Below are positions 52,772 through 61,894 of a DNA stretch of 64,000 nt, in pieces; positions within the stretch are counted from its first letter, which is position 1; each line of letters begins with the position of its first letter. The DNA is from CAVTWH01 sp963738365 (lineage in GTDB: Bacteria > Actinomycetota > Actinomycetes > Mycobacteriales > Micromonosporaceae): the NCBI GenBank assembly GCA_963738365.1, contig CAVTWH010000007.1:620001-684000 (forward strand), read 5' to 3'. Below the pieces are notes generated by a model. The model worked only from the letters and a program-made list of their open reading frames with translations, was not told where the DNA came from and made no database searches. The translations under genes were made by a program, and so were the position numbers.

Positions 52772-54475
52772 GTGATCGACGAGGATGTCGCCGCCTTCCT
52801 GGCCGCCCGTGACCTGCTGCTGCGTCACCGGGAGGAGTACCCGACGGCGTACCGGGAGTTCCGCTGGCCGCAGCTGACCGAGTTCAACTGGGCGCGCGAC
52901 TTCTTCGACGGGCACCTGGCGGTGGAGTACCCGGACGCCACCGCGCTGTGGATCGTCGAGGAGGACGGCGCCGAGCAGCGGGTCAGCTTCGCCGAGCTGT
53001 CCGCCCGCTCGTCCCAGCTGGCCGGCTGGCTGCGTGGCGAGGGCGTCGGCCGGGGCGAACGGGTGCTACTGATGCTCGGCAACCAGCTGGAGCTGTGGGA
53101 GGCCGTGCTGGCCGCGATGAAGCTCGGCGCGGTCATCATCCCCGCCTCCACCCTGCTCGGCCCGGCCGACCTGGTCGACCGGGTACACCGCGGCGACGTC
53201 GCGCACGTCATCGCCCGGTCGGTGGACGCGGAGAAGTTCGCCAAGGTACCCGGCGGGTACACCCGGATCGCGGTGGGCGGGCCGGTGCCTGGCTGGCTGC
53301 GCTGGGACGACGGCTACTCCAGCGTGCTGGACTCCAGCGAGGACGGCCCGACCCGGGCCGACGACCCGCTGCTGCTCTACTTCACCTCCGGCACCACGGC
53401 CCGGGCCAAGCTGGTCGAGCACACCCATGCCTCGTACCCGGTCGGCGCGCTGTCCACGATGTACTGGATCGGCCTGCGCCCCGGCGACGTGCACCTGAAC
53501 ATCTCCTCCCCGGGCTGGGCCAAGCACGCCTGGAGCAGCCTGTTCGCGCCGTGGAACGCGGCCGCCACGGTGCTCGTGGTCAACCAGTCGCGGTTCGCCG
53601 CCGGCCCGCTACTGGACGCTGTGGTGCGCTGCGGGGTGACCACGTTCTGCGCGCCGCCGACGGTGTGGCGGATGCTCATCCAGGCCGACCTGGGCGCCTG
53701 GCGGGTGCCGTTCCGGGAGTGCGTCGGGGCCGGCGAGCCGCTCAACCCGGAGGTGATCGAGCAGGTGCGCTCCGCCTGGGGGATCACCGTGCGGGACGGG
53801 TACGGGCAGACCGAGACGACTGCACAGGTGGGCAACCCGCCCGGCCAGCCGCTGAAGGAGGGGTCGATGGGCCGGCCGCTGCCCGGCTACGCCGTGGTGC
53901 TCGCCGACCTGCTCACCGGGGCGCTGGGCGATGAGGGCGAGATCTGCCTGGATCTGCGTGGGCAGCGCCCGACCGGGCTGATGGTGGGCTACCGCGACGA
54001 CGACGACCGCACCGCCGAGGTGCTGCGCGACGGGCTCTACCACACCGGGGACGTGGCCTCCCGGGACGCCGACGGGTACCTGACCTACGTGGGGCGTACC
54101 GACGACGTGTTCAAGGCCAGCGACTACCGGATCTCGCCGTTCGAGCTGGAGAGCGTGCTGCTGGAGCATCCGGCGGTGGCCGAGGCGGCGGTGGTACCGG
54201 CGCCCGACCCGGTCCGGCTGGCGGTGCCCAAGGCGTACGTGGCGCTGGCCGCCGGCTGGCCGGCCGACGGTGACACGGCGCTGGCCGTGCTGCGGCACTG
54301 CCGGGCGCGGCTGGCGCCGTACCTGCGGGTGCGCCGGATCGAGTTCGCCGAGTTGCCGAAGACCATCTCGGGCAAGATCCGCCGGGTGGAGCTGCGCGCC
54401 CAGGAGAACGACCGGGGCCAGCAGCGGGCCGCCGGCGAGTTCCGCGAAGAGGACTTCTCCGACCTGACCGGCTGA
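52772..54475 (+). CDS. AMP-forming acyl-CoA synthetase (MACS-like)
   Basis: 567 residues, GTG start (IDEDVAAFLAARDLLLRHRE). Motifs of the adenylate-forming family: P-loop LLLYFTSGTTARAKLVEHTH (Gly-x-Pro normally after TT is replaced by ARA), GYGQTETTAQVGNPPGQPLK, YHTGDVASRDADGYLTYVGR, TDDVFKASDYRISPFELESV and the catalytic lysine in LPKTISGKIRR. The opening FNWARDFFDG is typical of acetyl/medium-chain acyl-CoA synthetases. It activates a carboxylic acid with ATP and loads it on CoA. Substrate length is not evident; the first A3 residue changes would deserve checking. Confidence 0.9.
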   Translation: MIDEDVAAFLAARDLLLRHREEYPTAYREFRWPQLTEFNWARDFFDGHLAVEYPDATALWIVEEDGAEQRVSFAELSARSSQLAGWLRGEGVGRGERVLLMLGNQLELWEAVLAAMKLGAVIIPASTLLGPADLVDRVHRGDVAHVIARSVDAEKFAKVPGGYTRIAVGGPVPGWLRWDDGYSSVLDSSEDGPTRADDPLLLYFTSGTTARAKLVEHTHASYPVGALSTMYWIGLRPGDVHLNISSPGWAKHAWSSLFAPWNAAATVLVVNQSRFAAGPLLDAVVRCGVTTFCAPPTVWRMLIQADLGAWRVPFRECVGAGEPLNPEVIEQVRSAWGITVRDGYGQTETTAQVGNPPGQPLKEGSMGRPLPGYAVVLADLLTGALGDEGEICLDLRGQRPTGLMVGYRDDDDRTAEVLRDGLYHTGDVASRDADGYLTYVGRTDDVFKASDYRISPFELESVLLEHPAVAEAAVVPAPDPVRLAVPKAYVALAAGWPADGDTALAVLRHCRARLAPYLRVRRIEFAELPKTISGKIRRVELRAQENDRGQQRAAGEFREEDFSDLTG

Positions 54476-54787
54476 TCCGCCGAACGGAGCGCGGCCGGCG
54501 CGTCAGTTCTTGCAATGAACTGCGCTCGATATTGCGTTTCGATGTTCGTCACTGGCAGGATGGGCGCACGGTCCGCCGACGGGCAGGGGTACGACACCAC
54601 GTCGCTCCGCTCGCGACCCGCATCAACTCTCCCTGGGCGGCTGCGATGGGGTGTACCCACGCCACCAGGGAGGAGCAGCCCGCTCCATCGAGTGACCCCC
54701 GCATGCGCGCACACGTCCGCGCCGCGCGAGCGGTGACCGGCGCGCGACCGTCCCCCGACAACGCACCCGTCCCCCGAGGAGTGCACC
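54476..54787. other. Intergenic region, 312 bp
   Basis: Contains a short inverted repeat CAGTTC/GAACTG (54504-54522) that may end transcription of the synthetase gene or serve as an operator. The rest is the promoter and leader of the secreted GH99-like gene, with a GAGGAG ribosome site just before its start. No supported gene. Confidence 0.5.
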
Positions 54788-57169
54788 ATGCGAGTGACCC
54801 GTCGCACGCTCATCACGTCAGCGGCGGTCGGCGCCGGAGCGGCCGTGCTGGCCGCCGCCGCCCGTACCTTCCCGGCGCTGGCCGCCAGCGCCCCCGGCGA
54901 CGTCGTCGGCAAGATCTCCGTCGGTTACCAGGGCTGGTTCGCCGCCACCGGCGACGGATCACCCATCAACGCCTGGTGGCACTGGAGCGCCAACTGGTCC
55001 CAGCCGCCGTCGCCGTCGAACAACGGCTCGCTGCGCGCCTGGCCGGACATGCGGGAATTCACCCGGGGCTACCAGACCGCCTACGCCAACCTCGGCAACG
55101 GCCAGCCGGCCACCCTCTACTCCAACTACGACCAGCAGACCGTCGACACCCAGTTCCTCTGGATGCAGCAGAACGGCATCGACACGGCGGCGCTGCAGCG
55201 CTTCAACCCCACCGGCGGGGAGGGTCCGATCCGGGACGCGGTCACCGCCCGGGTGCGCCTGGCCGCCGAGAAGTACAGCCGCAAGTTCTACGTCATGTAC
55301 GACGTCACCAACTGGACCACCATGCAGTCGGAGATCAAGACCGACTGGACGAGCAAGATGTCCGCCTACACCGCGTCCGGCGCCTACGCCCGGCAGAACG
55401 GCAAGCCGGTGGTCTGCGTGTGGGGCTTCGGCTTCAGCGACGACGCCCGCCCGTTCACCCCCGCCGCCTGCCTGGATGTCGTCAACTGGTTCAAGGCGCA
55501 GGGCTGCTACGTCATCGGCGGCGTACCCACCTACTGGCGCCAGGGCATCAACGACTCCCGGGCCGGCTTCTCCGACGTGTACCACGCGTTCCACATGATC
55601 TCGCCCTGGATGGTCGGCCGGATCGGCAACGTCGGCGACGTCGACTGGTTCGCCGCCAACGTGCAGACCGCCGACGTGGCCGACTGCGCCGCCCACGGCA
55701 TCGACTACCAGCCGTGCGCGTTGCCCGGCGACGTGACGGCCCGGCAGCGGGCGCACGGCGACTTCCTGTGGCGGCAGTTCTACCAGCTGTGCCGCCTCGG
55801 CGCGCAGGGCATCTACATCTCCATGTACGACGAGTTCAACGAGGGCAACCAGATCTGCAAGACCGCCGAGTCGGCCGCCTTCATCCCGACCAACTCCGGC
55901 CTGCTCGGCCTGGACGAGGACGGCACCGCCTGCTCGTCCGACTACTACCTGCGGCTGACCGGCGACGGCGGCCGGATGCTCAAGGGACAGCTCGCGCTGA
56001 CCGCCACCCGCCCCACCCCGCCGAAGCCGACCGGCGGCGCGGACACCACGGCGCCCAGCGCCCCGACCAACCTGCACGCCACCGGGCACACCGACAGCAC
56101 CGTGGCGCTGGCCTGGAACGCCGCCACCGACAACGTCGGCGTCACCGGCTACACGGTGGCCACGGCGGCGGGCGCGGCGCTGGGCAGCACGGCCGGCACG
56201 ACGTTCACGGTCACCGGGCTGGCCCCGGCCACCGCGTACACCTTCGTCGTCACCGCCCGCGACGCGGCCGGCAACGTCTCCGCCGCCTCCGGCGCGGTCA
56301 GCCTGACCACCGACCCGGCCCCCGCCGGCACGAACCTGGCGCTGCACCGGCCGACCAGCGCCAGCAGCGTCAACGCCGGCTTCGTGGCCGGCAACGCCAC
56401 CGACGGCGACCAGAACTCCTACTGGGAGAGCACCAACAACGCCTTCCCGCAGTGGGTGCAGGTGGACCTCGGCACGGCCGCGACGGTGTCCCGGGTGGTG
56501 CTCAAGCTGCCCGCTTCGTGGGGCTCGCGCAGCCAGACGCTGGCCGTCAGCGGCAGCACCGACGGCTCGTCCTTCGCCACCCTGGTCGGTCCGGCCGGCT
56601 ACAGCTTCACCCAGGGCGCCAACACGGTCAGCATCACCGTGCCCACCGCCACCGCCCGCTACCTGCGGGTCACCATCTCGGCCAACAGCGGCTGGCCGGC
56701 GGCCCAGGTCGCCGAATTCGAGGTGTACGGCACCGCCGCCAGCACCCCGCCCCCCAACCCCAACCTGGCCCAGGGGCGCCCCACCGGCGAGAGCAGCCAC
56801 GTGCAGGCGTACGCGTCGGGCAACGCCGTCGACGGCGACCCGAACTCCTACTGGGAGAGCGCCAACAACGCCTTCCCCCAGTGGATCCAGGTCGACCTGG
56901 GCAGCGCCGTCACGGTCAGCCGGCTGGTGCTCAAACTGCCCGCCGCGTGGGGGGCGCGCAGCCAGACGCTGGCCGTCAGCGGCAGCACCGACGGTTCGTC
57001 CTTCGCCACCCTGGTGGGCGCGGCCGGGTACGCCTTCGACCCGGCCCGGGCCAACACGGTGACCGTGACGTTCCCCGCCACCAGCTGCCAGTACGCGCGG
57101 TTGACCTGCACGGCGAACAGCGGCTGGCCCGCCGGCCAACTGTCCGACCTACAGGTCTACGCCTCCTGA
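54788..57169 (+). CDS. Secreted GH99/GH71-like glycosidase with FN3 and two CBM32 domains
   Basis: 793 residues. Tat signal RVTRRTLITSAAVGAGAAVL, cleaved after PALAAS. Catalytic-type domain (about 38-400): VGKISVGYQGWFAATGDGSP, NAWWHWSANWSQPPSPSNNG, QFLWMQQNGIDTAALQRFNP, VMYDVTNW, GKPVVCVWGFGFSDDARPF, and ISMYDEFNEGNQICKTAES. This pattern fits the GH99/GH71-like xylosidase/arabinosidase family of secreted actinobacterial proteins. FN3 at about 415-510 (TAPSAPTNLHATGHTDSTVA). Two F5/8 type C (CBM32) modules at about 515-650 and 660-793, nearly identical in NSYWES-NNAFPQW-QVDLG and SQTLAVSGSTDGSSFATLVG. It should bind and cleave an alpha-linked glycan outside the cell. Substrate unknown. Confidence 0.88.
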   Translation: MRVTRRTLITSAAVGAGAAVLAAAARTFPALAASAPGDVVGKISVGYQGWFAATGDGSPINAWWHWSANWSQPPSPSNNGSLRAWPDMREFTRGYQTAYANLGNGQPATLYSNYDQQTVDTQFLWMQQNGIDTAALQRFNPTGGEGPIRDAVTARVRLAAEKYSRKFYVMYDVTNWTTMQSEIKTDWTSKMSAYTASGAYARQNGKPVVCVWGFGFSDDARPFTPAACLDVVNWFKAQGCYVIGGVPTYWRQGINDSRAGFSDVYHAFHMISPWMVGRIGNVGDVDWFAANVQTADVADCAAHGIDYQPCALPGDVTARQRAHGDFLWRQFYQLCRLGAQGIYISMYDEFNEGNQICKTAESAAFIPTNSGLLGLDEDGTACSSDYYLRLTGDGGRMLKGQLALTATRPTPPKPTGGADTTAPSAPTNLHATGHTDSTVALAWNAATDNVGVTGYTVATAAGAALGSTAGTTFTVTGLAPATAYTFVVTARDAAGNVSAASGAVSLTTDPAPAGTNLALHRPTSASSVNAGFVAGNATDGDQNSYWESTNNAFPQWVQVDLGTAATVSRVVLKLPASWGSRSQTLAVSGSTDGSSFATLVGPAGYSFTQGANTVSITVPTATARYLRVTISANSGWPAAQVAEFEVYGTAASTPPPNPNLAQGRPTGESSHVQAYASGNAVDGDPNSYWESANNAFPQWIQVDLGSAVTVSRLVLKLPAAWGARSQTLAVSGSTDGSSFATLVGAAGYAFDPARANTVTVTFPATSCQYARLTCTANSGWPAGQLSDLQVYAS

Positions 57170-57173
57170 GGGC

Positions 57174-57210
57174 GTGCGGGTGGCGTGCGGTAGCGGCGCG
57201 CCACCCGCAC
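57174..57210 (+). terminator. Terminator hairpin after the GH99-like gene
   Basis: GTGCGGGTGGCG (57174-57185) pairs with CGCCACCCGCAC (57199-57210), 12 bp, beginning 5 bp after the stop codon. Confidence 0.75.
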
Positions 57211-57269
57211 CCGGCGAGGGTGCCGGCCACGCCACGCGCCCGCTGACCTGTTCTGCCAGGATGGTGCGC

Positions 57270-57962
57270 ATGGCTTACGACCCAGGCATCCTGCCCGACG
57301 TCTCGGCGCTCACCGTCGGCATCCTCGGCGGCACCGGCGACCAGGGGCGCGGCCTGGCCTACCGGCTGGCCCGGGCCGGCCAGCGGGTCCGCATCGGCTC
57401 GCGCAGCGCCGACCGTGGCGCGGCGACCGCGGCGGAGCTTTCGGCGCTGCCCGGCGCCGCGCCGCAGGTACTCAGCGGTGGGGACAACGACTACGCCTGC
57501 GGGGCCGACGTGGTGATCGCCGCGGTGCCCTGGGCCGGCCACGCCGAACTGCTCACCGCGCTGCGCGAGCAGCTGGCCGGCCGGATCGTGGTGGACTGCG
57601 TGAACCCGCTCGGCTTCGACAAGCACGGCCCCTACCCGCTGCCGGTGGCCGAGGGCAGCGCTGCCGAGCAGGCCGCCGCCCTGCTGCCGGACAGCACCGT
57701 GACGGCGGCCTTCCACCACGTCAGCGCCGCGCTGCTGGCCGACCCGCAGGTGTCCCGTATCGACCTGGACGTGCTGGTGCTGGCCGAGGACCGGGACGCC
57801 GCCGCCGTGGTGCAGGCGCTGGCCGGGCGGATCGAGGGCATGCGCGGCGTCTTCGCCGGCCGGCTGCGCAACGCCGGTCAGGTGGAGGCGTTCACGGCGA
57901 ACCTGATCGCCATCAACAAGCGGTACAAGACGCACGCCGGCATCCGGGTCACCGACCTGTAG
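57270..57962 (+). CDS. npdG: F420-dependent NADPH oxidoreductase (NpdG)
   Basis: 230 residues. N-terminal Rossmann fold: LTVGILGGTGDQGRGLAYRL, ARAGQRVRIGSRSADRGAAT, with Ser/Arg residues for NADP phosphate. Next ADVVIAAVPWAGHAELLTAL, VVDCVNPLGFDKHGPYPLPV and FHHVSAALLADPQVSRIDLD, typical of F420H2:NADP+ oxidoreductases. End NLIAINKRYKTHAGIRVTDL is the conserved C-terminus. It moves hydride between NADPH and coenzyme F420, a cofactor used widely in actinomycetes. Start at the second ATG with AGGA 8 bp before; an ATG nine bases upstream is possible. Confidence 0.93.
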   Translation: MAYDPGILPDVSALTVGILGGTGDQGRGLAYRLARAGQRVRIGSRSADRGAATAAELSALPGAAPQVLSGGDNDYACGADVVIAAVPWAGHAELLTALREQLAGRIVVDCVNPLGFDKHGPYPLPVAEGSAAEQAAALLPDSTVTAAFHHVSAALLADPQVSRIDLDVLVLAEDRDAAAVVQALAGRIEGMRGVFAGRLRNAGQVEAFTANLIAINKRYKTHAGIRVTDL

Positions 57963-57979
57963 CCGGTGGGCCGCGGCGG

Positions 57980-59563
57980 CTACGCCACGGCGGCCGGTTC
58001 CCGGCCGGCGGCCTCGACGCTCACCTCGGTGGGGCGCTGTTCGCGCCGGATCAGCAGGACGGCGACGAGCGCCGCGACCGCGGCGAAGAGCGCCCCGGCG
58101 ATGAGGACGGTGTCGATGCCGGCGGCGGTGGCGGTGCGCGAGGCGGCGGCCACGGCGGGGCGCAGCTGTTCCGGTACGGCGGCGGCGACCCGTACCCCGG
58201 CACCGTCGCCGACCGCGTGGCTGAGCCGGTCGGCCTGCTGCGGATCGGCCGGCAGGCCGGCCAGCGCCTCGCTCATCCGGCCGGTGACCCGGTGCTGGAA
58301 CACCGCGCCGAGCACCGCCACCCCGGCCGCGACGCCCACCTGGCGCAGCGTGTTGACCGCACCGGTGGCCATCCCGGCGCGGGCCACCTCCACCGACTCC
58401 AGCGCCGCCTGCGAGGTGGACGCGCTGGCCGCGCCCATGCCCAGGCCCGCCAGGATGAACCCGGCCAGCAGCGCGGTCCAGTGCGAGCCGCCGTCCAGCC
58501 GGGCGTCCAGGGCCATGCCGGCGGCCACCAGGGCCAGGCTGACGCCGAGGATGATCCGGGCCGGTACCCGGTCGACCAGGCGGGCGGCGACCGGCGCGGC
58601 GACGAAGGCCGACACGGTCAGCGGCAGGAACCGCAGGCCGCCCTGCAGCGGGCTGTAGTCGAGCGTGTTGATGACGTACAGCGCCAGGTAGGTGGTGCTG
58701 GCGATGAGCGTGGCGGAGACGGCGAAGGCCGCGAAGCCCACCCCGACGAAGGAACGCCGCCGGAACAGCGACAGGTCGAGCATCGGCTGGGCGGCGCGCG
58801 CCTGCCAGAGCAGGAACCCGGCCAGCAGGACGGCGGCGGCGGCGAAGAGCGCGACGATGCGGGCGGAGCCCCAGCCGTCGTCGTTGCCGCGGATCAGCCC
58901 GAGCAGCAGCGCCAGCAGGCCGCCGGTGAGCAGCGCCGTGCCGGGCCAGTCGGCGGCGCGGCTGGCCGGCGCCCGCGATTCGGTGAGCCGGCGCGCGCCG
59001 GCCACCAGCGCGAAGACCCCGATGGGCAGGTTGACCAGGAAGATCCAGCGCCACCCGGGGCCGTCGACCAGCAGTCCACCGGCGAGCGGGCCGACCGCGG
59101 TAGCCGCCGCGATGGTGGCGCCGAACAGGCCGACGGCGCCGGCCCGGGCCCTGGGCGCGGGGAACGCCACCGCGATGAGCGGCAGCGCGACGCCGAACAG
59201 CAGCGCCCCGCCGATGCCCTGGACGGCGCGGATCAGGTCCAGCGACAGCGGCGACCAGGCCAGCGCGCACCCCAGTGACCCGGCGGTGAACAGCGCCATG
59301 CCGATCAGGAAGATCCGCCGCCGGCCGATCCGGTCGCCCAGCGTCGCGGCGGTGAGCAGCAGCCCGGCCAGGGCGACGGTGTACGCGTCGATGACCCACT
59401 GGAGAGCACCGAGGTCGGCGGAGAAGTCCCGCTGGATGTCGCTGAGCGCCACGGTCACGATCGTGACGTCGAGCAGCAGCATGAAGATCGCGACACAGAC
59501 GACGGCCAGCGTCCAGCTGGGGCTGTGGCGGCGGACGGGGCTGGCTGGGTTCGGCTCGGTCAT
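57980..59563 (-). CDS. MFS multidrug efflux transporter (DHA2, 14 helices)
   Basis: 527 residues. Motifs: SWTLAVVCVAIFMLLLDVTI and VTVALSDIQRDFSADLGALQ (motif D1), WVIDAYTVALAGLLLTAATL, GDRIGRRRIFLIGMALFTAG (motif A), AVQGIGGALLFGVALPLIAV (motif B), and GPLAGGLLVDGPGWRWIFLV, NLPIGVF (motif C). Fourteen helices are predicted, as in EmrB/QacA-type drug or metabolite exporters driven by protons. The C-terminal extension (VSVEAAGREPAAVA) is short. Divergent from a TetR regulator, with a palindrome between them, so induction by an exported compound is likely. Confidence 0.92.
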   Translation of the reverse strand: MTEPNPASPVRRHSPSWTLAVVCVAIFMLLLDVTIVTVALSDIQRDFSADLGALQWVIDAYTVALAGLLLTAATLGDRIGRRRIFLIGMALFTAGSLGCALAWSPLSLDLIRAVQGIGGALLFGVALPLIAVAFPAPRARAGAVGLFGATIAAATAVGPLAGGLLVDGPGWRWIFLVNLPIGVFALVAGARRLTESRAPASRAADWPGTALLTGGLLALLLGLIRGNDDGWGSARIVALFAAAAVLLAGFLLWQARAAQPMLDLSLFRRRSFVGVGFAAFAVSATLIASTTYLALYVINTLDYSPLQGGLRFLPLTVSAFVAAPVAARLVDRVPARIILGVSLALVAAGMALDARLDGGSHWTALLAGFILAGLGMGAASASTSQAALESVEVARAGMATGAVNTLRQVGVAAGVAVLGAVFQHRVTGRMSEALAGLPADPQQADRLSHAVGDGAGVRVAAAVPEQLRPAVAAASRTATAAGIDTVLIAGALFAAVAALVAVLLIRREQRPTEVSVEAAGREPAAVA

Positions 59564-59581
59564 GGCTCCCCCGGGGATAAG

Positions 59582-59595
59582 GCAACAGGTGTTGC
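59582..59595. promoter_or_regulatory. TetR-type operator between the efflux and regulator genes
   Basis: GCAACA and TGTTGC are separated by GG in a perfect palindrome (GCAACAGGTGTTGC has symmetric arms), 19 bp upstream of the transporter start. The nearby TetR gene is the natural partner. Confidence 0.6.
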
Positions 59596-59735
59596 TTCAA
59601 CCCCTCTAGGAGTACGCCTGTAGCGTTACACTTGTCAACCTGAGTCCTGCGGGGCGCCGTGTCACCGGTCACCAGGCGGCCAGGGCCGGGCGGACCGGGG
59701 AGATGGGTCTCACGCGACAGGAGACGGGACGGCAG

Positions 59736-60878
59736 ATGCGGCACAATCCGGTGATGCAGGTGACCCGAGCACGCGACGAGGCCGCTGAGCGTGGCGCGGC
59801 CACCGCGCCGGTCCGGCGCCCGCGCGCCCGACGGGGCGAGGGCAACCGGCTCCGGGACGAGATCGTCGTCGCGGCCGGGGCGATCCTGTCCGAGACCGGC
59901 TCCACCGCCGACCTGTCGCTGCGGTCGGTGGCCCGCGCCGTCGGCGTCGCCGCCACCTCGATCTACCGGCACTTCGCCGACCTGGATGAGCTGGTCCTCG
60001 CGGTGAAGGCGGGCTTCCTGGCCGACTTCGGCGCCGCCCTGGACGCCGCCGCGGCGGCTGCCGGCACCGACCCGCAGGCCCGGGTACGCGCCCGTGCCCA
60101 GGAGTACTACGAGTACGGCCTGCGCAACCCCGGCCGGTACCGGGTGATGTTCTCCTCGCAGCTGATCGCCGCGCACCGGCGCCCCGCCGACTACCTCGGC
60201 CGGGCCGTCTTCGAGCACGTCCGCGCCGACATCGTGGCGGCCACCGGCGATGCCAGCCCGGCCGCCGACCTGACCGCCGTGCACCTGTGGACCGCCCTGC
60301 ACGGCACCGTCACGCTCCGGCTGGCCCGGCGCAACTTCCCCTGGCCGGAGCTGGACAGCCAGCTCGACGACCTGATCGACCGGCTGCTGCGACCACCCGG
60401 CCGCCCGGCTCCTGACCCCGGCACACCGCCGCCCCGGCTCCTGACCCGGCACACCGCCGCCCCGGCTGCTGACCGGCCGCGCCGGCCGGACCCGATCGGG
60501 GCCGACCGGCGCGGCCGGCCGTCAGAAGGTGTGTTCGGAGGCCGGGAAGACCCCGTCGCGGACCTCTTCGGCGAACCGGGTCGCCGCGTCGGTCAGCACG
60601 CTGGCCAGGTCGGCGTAGCGCTTGACGAAGCGGGGTACCGGGGCGCCCGAGCGCAGCCCGGCCATGTCCTGCCAGACCAGTACCTGCGCGTCGGTCTCCG
60701 GGCCGGCGCCGATGCCGATGGTGGGTATCGCCAGCTCGTGGCTGACCCGCTTGGCGACGCTCACCCGGCACCATCTCCAGCACCACCGCGAACGCCCCGG
60801 CCTCCGCCACCGCCCGGGCGTCGGCCAGTACCTCCTCGGCGGCGTCGCCGCGGCCCTGCACCCGGTACCCGCCGATGA
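59736..60878 (+). CDS. TetR-family repressor of the efflux pump (C-terminal end doubtful)
   Basis: The conserved protein covers about 215 residues: helix-turn-helix RLRDEIVVAAGAILSETGST, ADLSLRSVARAVGVAATSIY, RHFADLDELVLAVKAGFLAD; then the WHG-type ligand domain with QEYYEYGLRNPGRYRVMFSS and LTAVHLWTALHGTVTLRLAR, finishing near LDDLIDRLLRPPG at about 60390. As read, the frame continues to 60878, passing a terminator hairpin and running antisense across panB, which is unlikely. A one-base frame change in the GC-rich repeats at 60404-60474 would end it at TGA 60413 or 60470. ATG start after GGAG. Confidence 0.75.
   Translation: MRHNPVMQVTRARDEAAERGAATAPVRRPRARRGEGNRLRDEIVVAAGAILSETGSTADLSLRSVARAVGVAATSIYRHFADLDELVLAVKAGFLADFGAALDAAAAAAGTDPQARVRARAQEYYEYGLRNPGRYRVMFSSQLIAAHRRPADYLGRAVFEHVRADIVAATGDASPAADLTAVHLWTALHGTVTLRLARRNFPWPELDSQLDDLIDRLLRPPGRPAPDPGTPPPRLLTRHTAAPAADRPRRPDPIGADRRGRPSEGVFGGREDPVADLFGEPGRRVGQHAGQVGVALDEAGYRGARAQPGHVLPDQYLRVGLRAGADADGGYRQLVADPLGDAHPAPSPAPPRTPRPPPPPGRRPVPPRRRRRGPAPGTRR
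60404..60474. repeat. GC-rich tandem repeat at the 3' end of the TetR gene
   Basis: Units begin CCCGGCTCCTGACC. The first is 29 bp (60404-60432), the second 28 bp (60433-60460) and a third is partial (60461-60474). The one-base length difference changes the frame between copies and marks a place where sequencing or replication slippage could move the TetR stop codon. Confidence 0.75.
60473..60518. terminator. Bidirectional terminator between TetR and panB genes
   Basis: CCGGCCGCGCCGG (60473-60485) pairs with CCGGCGCGGCCGG (60506-60518), 13 bp, ending 4 bp before the panB stop codon. Its location argues for the TetR gene ending before 60473. Confidence 0.65.
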
Positions 60879-61360
60879 CGTGCTCGCTCTGCGGGGTGAA
60901 GCCGATGTGCGCCATCACCGGGATACCGGCCGTGGTCAGCGCCTCCACCTGGGCGGCGACCCGGCGCCCGCCCTCCAGCTTCACGGCGTGGCAGCCGCCC
61001 TCCTTGAGGAACCGCACCCCGGTGCGCAGCGCCTGGGTCGGCCCCTCCTCGTACGAGCCGAACGGCAGGTCGGCCACGACCAGCGCCCGCCGGGTGGCGC
61101 GTACCACCGCGCGCACCAGCGGCAGCATCTCGTCCACGGTGACCGGGACGGTGGTCTCGTAGCCGAACACGTTGTTGGCGGCCGAGTCGCCGACCAGCAG
61201 CACCGGGATACCGGCCGCGTCGAACAGCCCCGCCGTGTACTGGTCGTAGCTGGTGAGCATGGCCCACTTCTCGCCGCGCTCCTTGGCGGCGCTCAGATCG
61301 CGGGTACGCACCCGGCGGTGCGCTGGCGCCGCCGTAGAGCGACGCGACTTCCTGGGACAT
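60522..61360 (-). CDS. panB: Ketopantoate hydroxymethyltransferase (two frame breaks)
   Basis: About 279 residues. Transfers a hydroxymethyl group from methylene-THF to 2-oxoisovalerate in pantothenate/CoA biosynthesis. ATG (SQEVASLYGG) is preceded by GAGGAGG. Family segments: GEKWAMLTSYDQYTAGLFDA, AGIPVLLVGDSAANNVFGYE with the Mg-binding Asp, TTVPVTVDEMLPL, ALVVADLPFGSYEEGPTQAL, GCHAVKLEGG with the Lys, VMAHIGFTPQSEHVIGGYRV, AVVLEMVP, IPTIGIGAGPETDAQVLVWQ and the end FAEEVRDGVFPASEHTF. Breaks lie near 61328 and 60768 and restore a full-length protein, so they are probably errors. Confidence 0.9.
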
Positions 61361-61460
61361 CGGTGTCCTCCTCGGACTCCTCGAGGCCGCCGCACGCGGT
61401 CCCCGGGTCGATCCATCGTCGCACCGTCGCGCCGGCCCGGGCACCGGGGCGTGGACGATG

Positions 61461-61868
61461 TCACAGCTGTCCGGGAGTCTCCCGGCGGAGCAGCTCCAGC
61501 ATCTCCGGAAGGTCGAAGAACTCGGCGATCTGGACGGCGCTGCGGGTGCCCGTCTGCGGGTCTGCCCCGGCGGCGAGCAGCGCGGTGACGCTGTCCCGGG
61601 AGCGCCGGAAGACGGCCGCGCCGAGCGCCGTCTGGCCGCGGTCGTTGACCCGGTGCGGGTCGGCCCCGGCGGCCAGCAGCGCCTGCACCGTGTCCGGATG
61701 ATCGTGGTACGCCGCAAGGATGAGCAGCGAGTCTCCGGCGGCGTTGGTCAGGTTCGCCGGCACGCCCGCGTCCAGGGCGGCGGTCAGCTGCCCGGTGCGC
61801 CCGTCCCGCGCCAGGTCCAGGACAGCGTGCAGGAAGTCCAGCTCCTCGCCGGTGAGCGGATCGGACAT
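61461..61868 (-). CDS. Ankyrin-repeat protein
   Basis: 135 residues. About three ankyrin repeats: GQLTAALDAGVPANLTNAAG, DSLLILAAYHDHPDTVQALL, AAGADPHRVNDRGQTALGAA and RDSVTALLAAGADPQTG. It is soluble, cytoplasmic and presumably a protein-binding adaptor. It lies between panB and nadE in the same direction. The partner is unknown. ATG start with no strong ribosome site, so it may rely on an upstream transcript. Confidence 0.88.
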   Translation of the reverse strand: MSDPLTGEELDFLHAVLDLARDGRTGQLTAALDAGVPANLTNAAGDSLLILAAYHDHPDTVQALLAAGADPHRVNDRGQTALGAAVFRRSRDSVTALLAAGADPQTGTRSAVQIAEFFDLPEMLELLRRETPGQL

Positions 61869-61894
61869 GGGACAAATCGTAGGCGTACCCGGCC

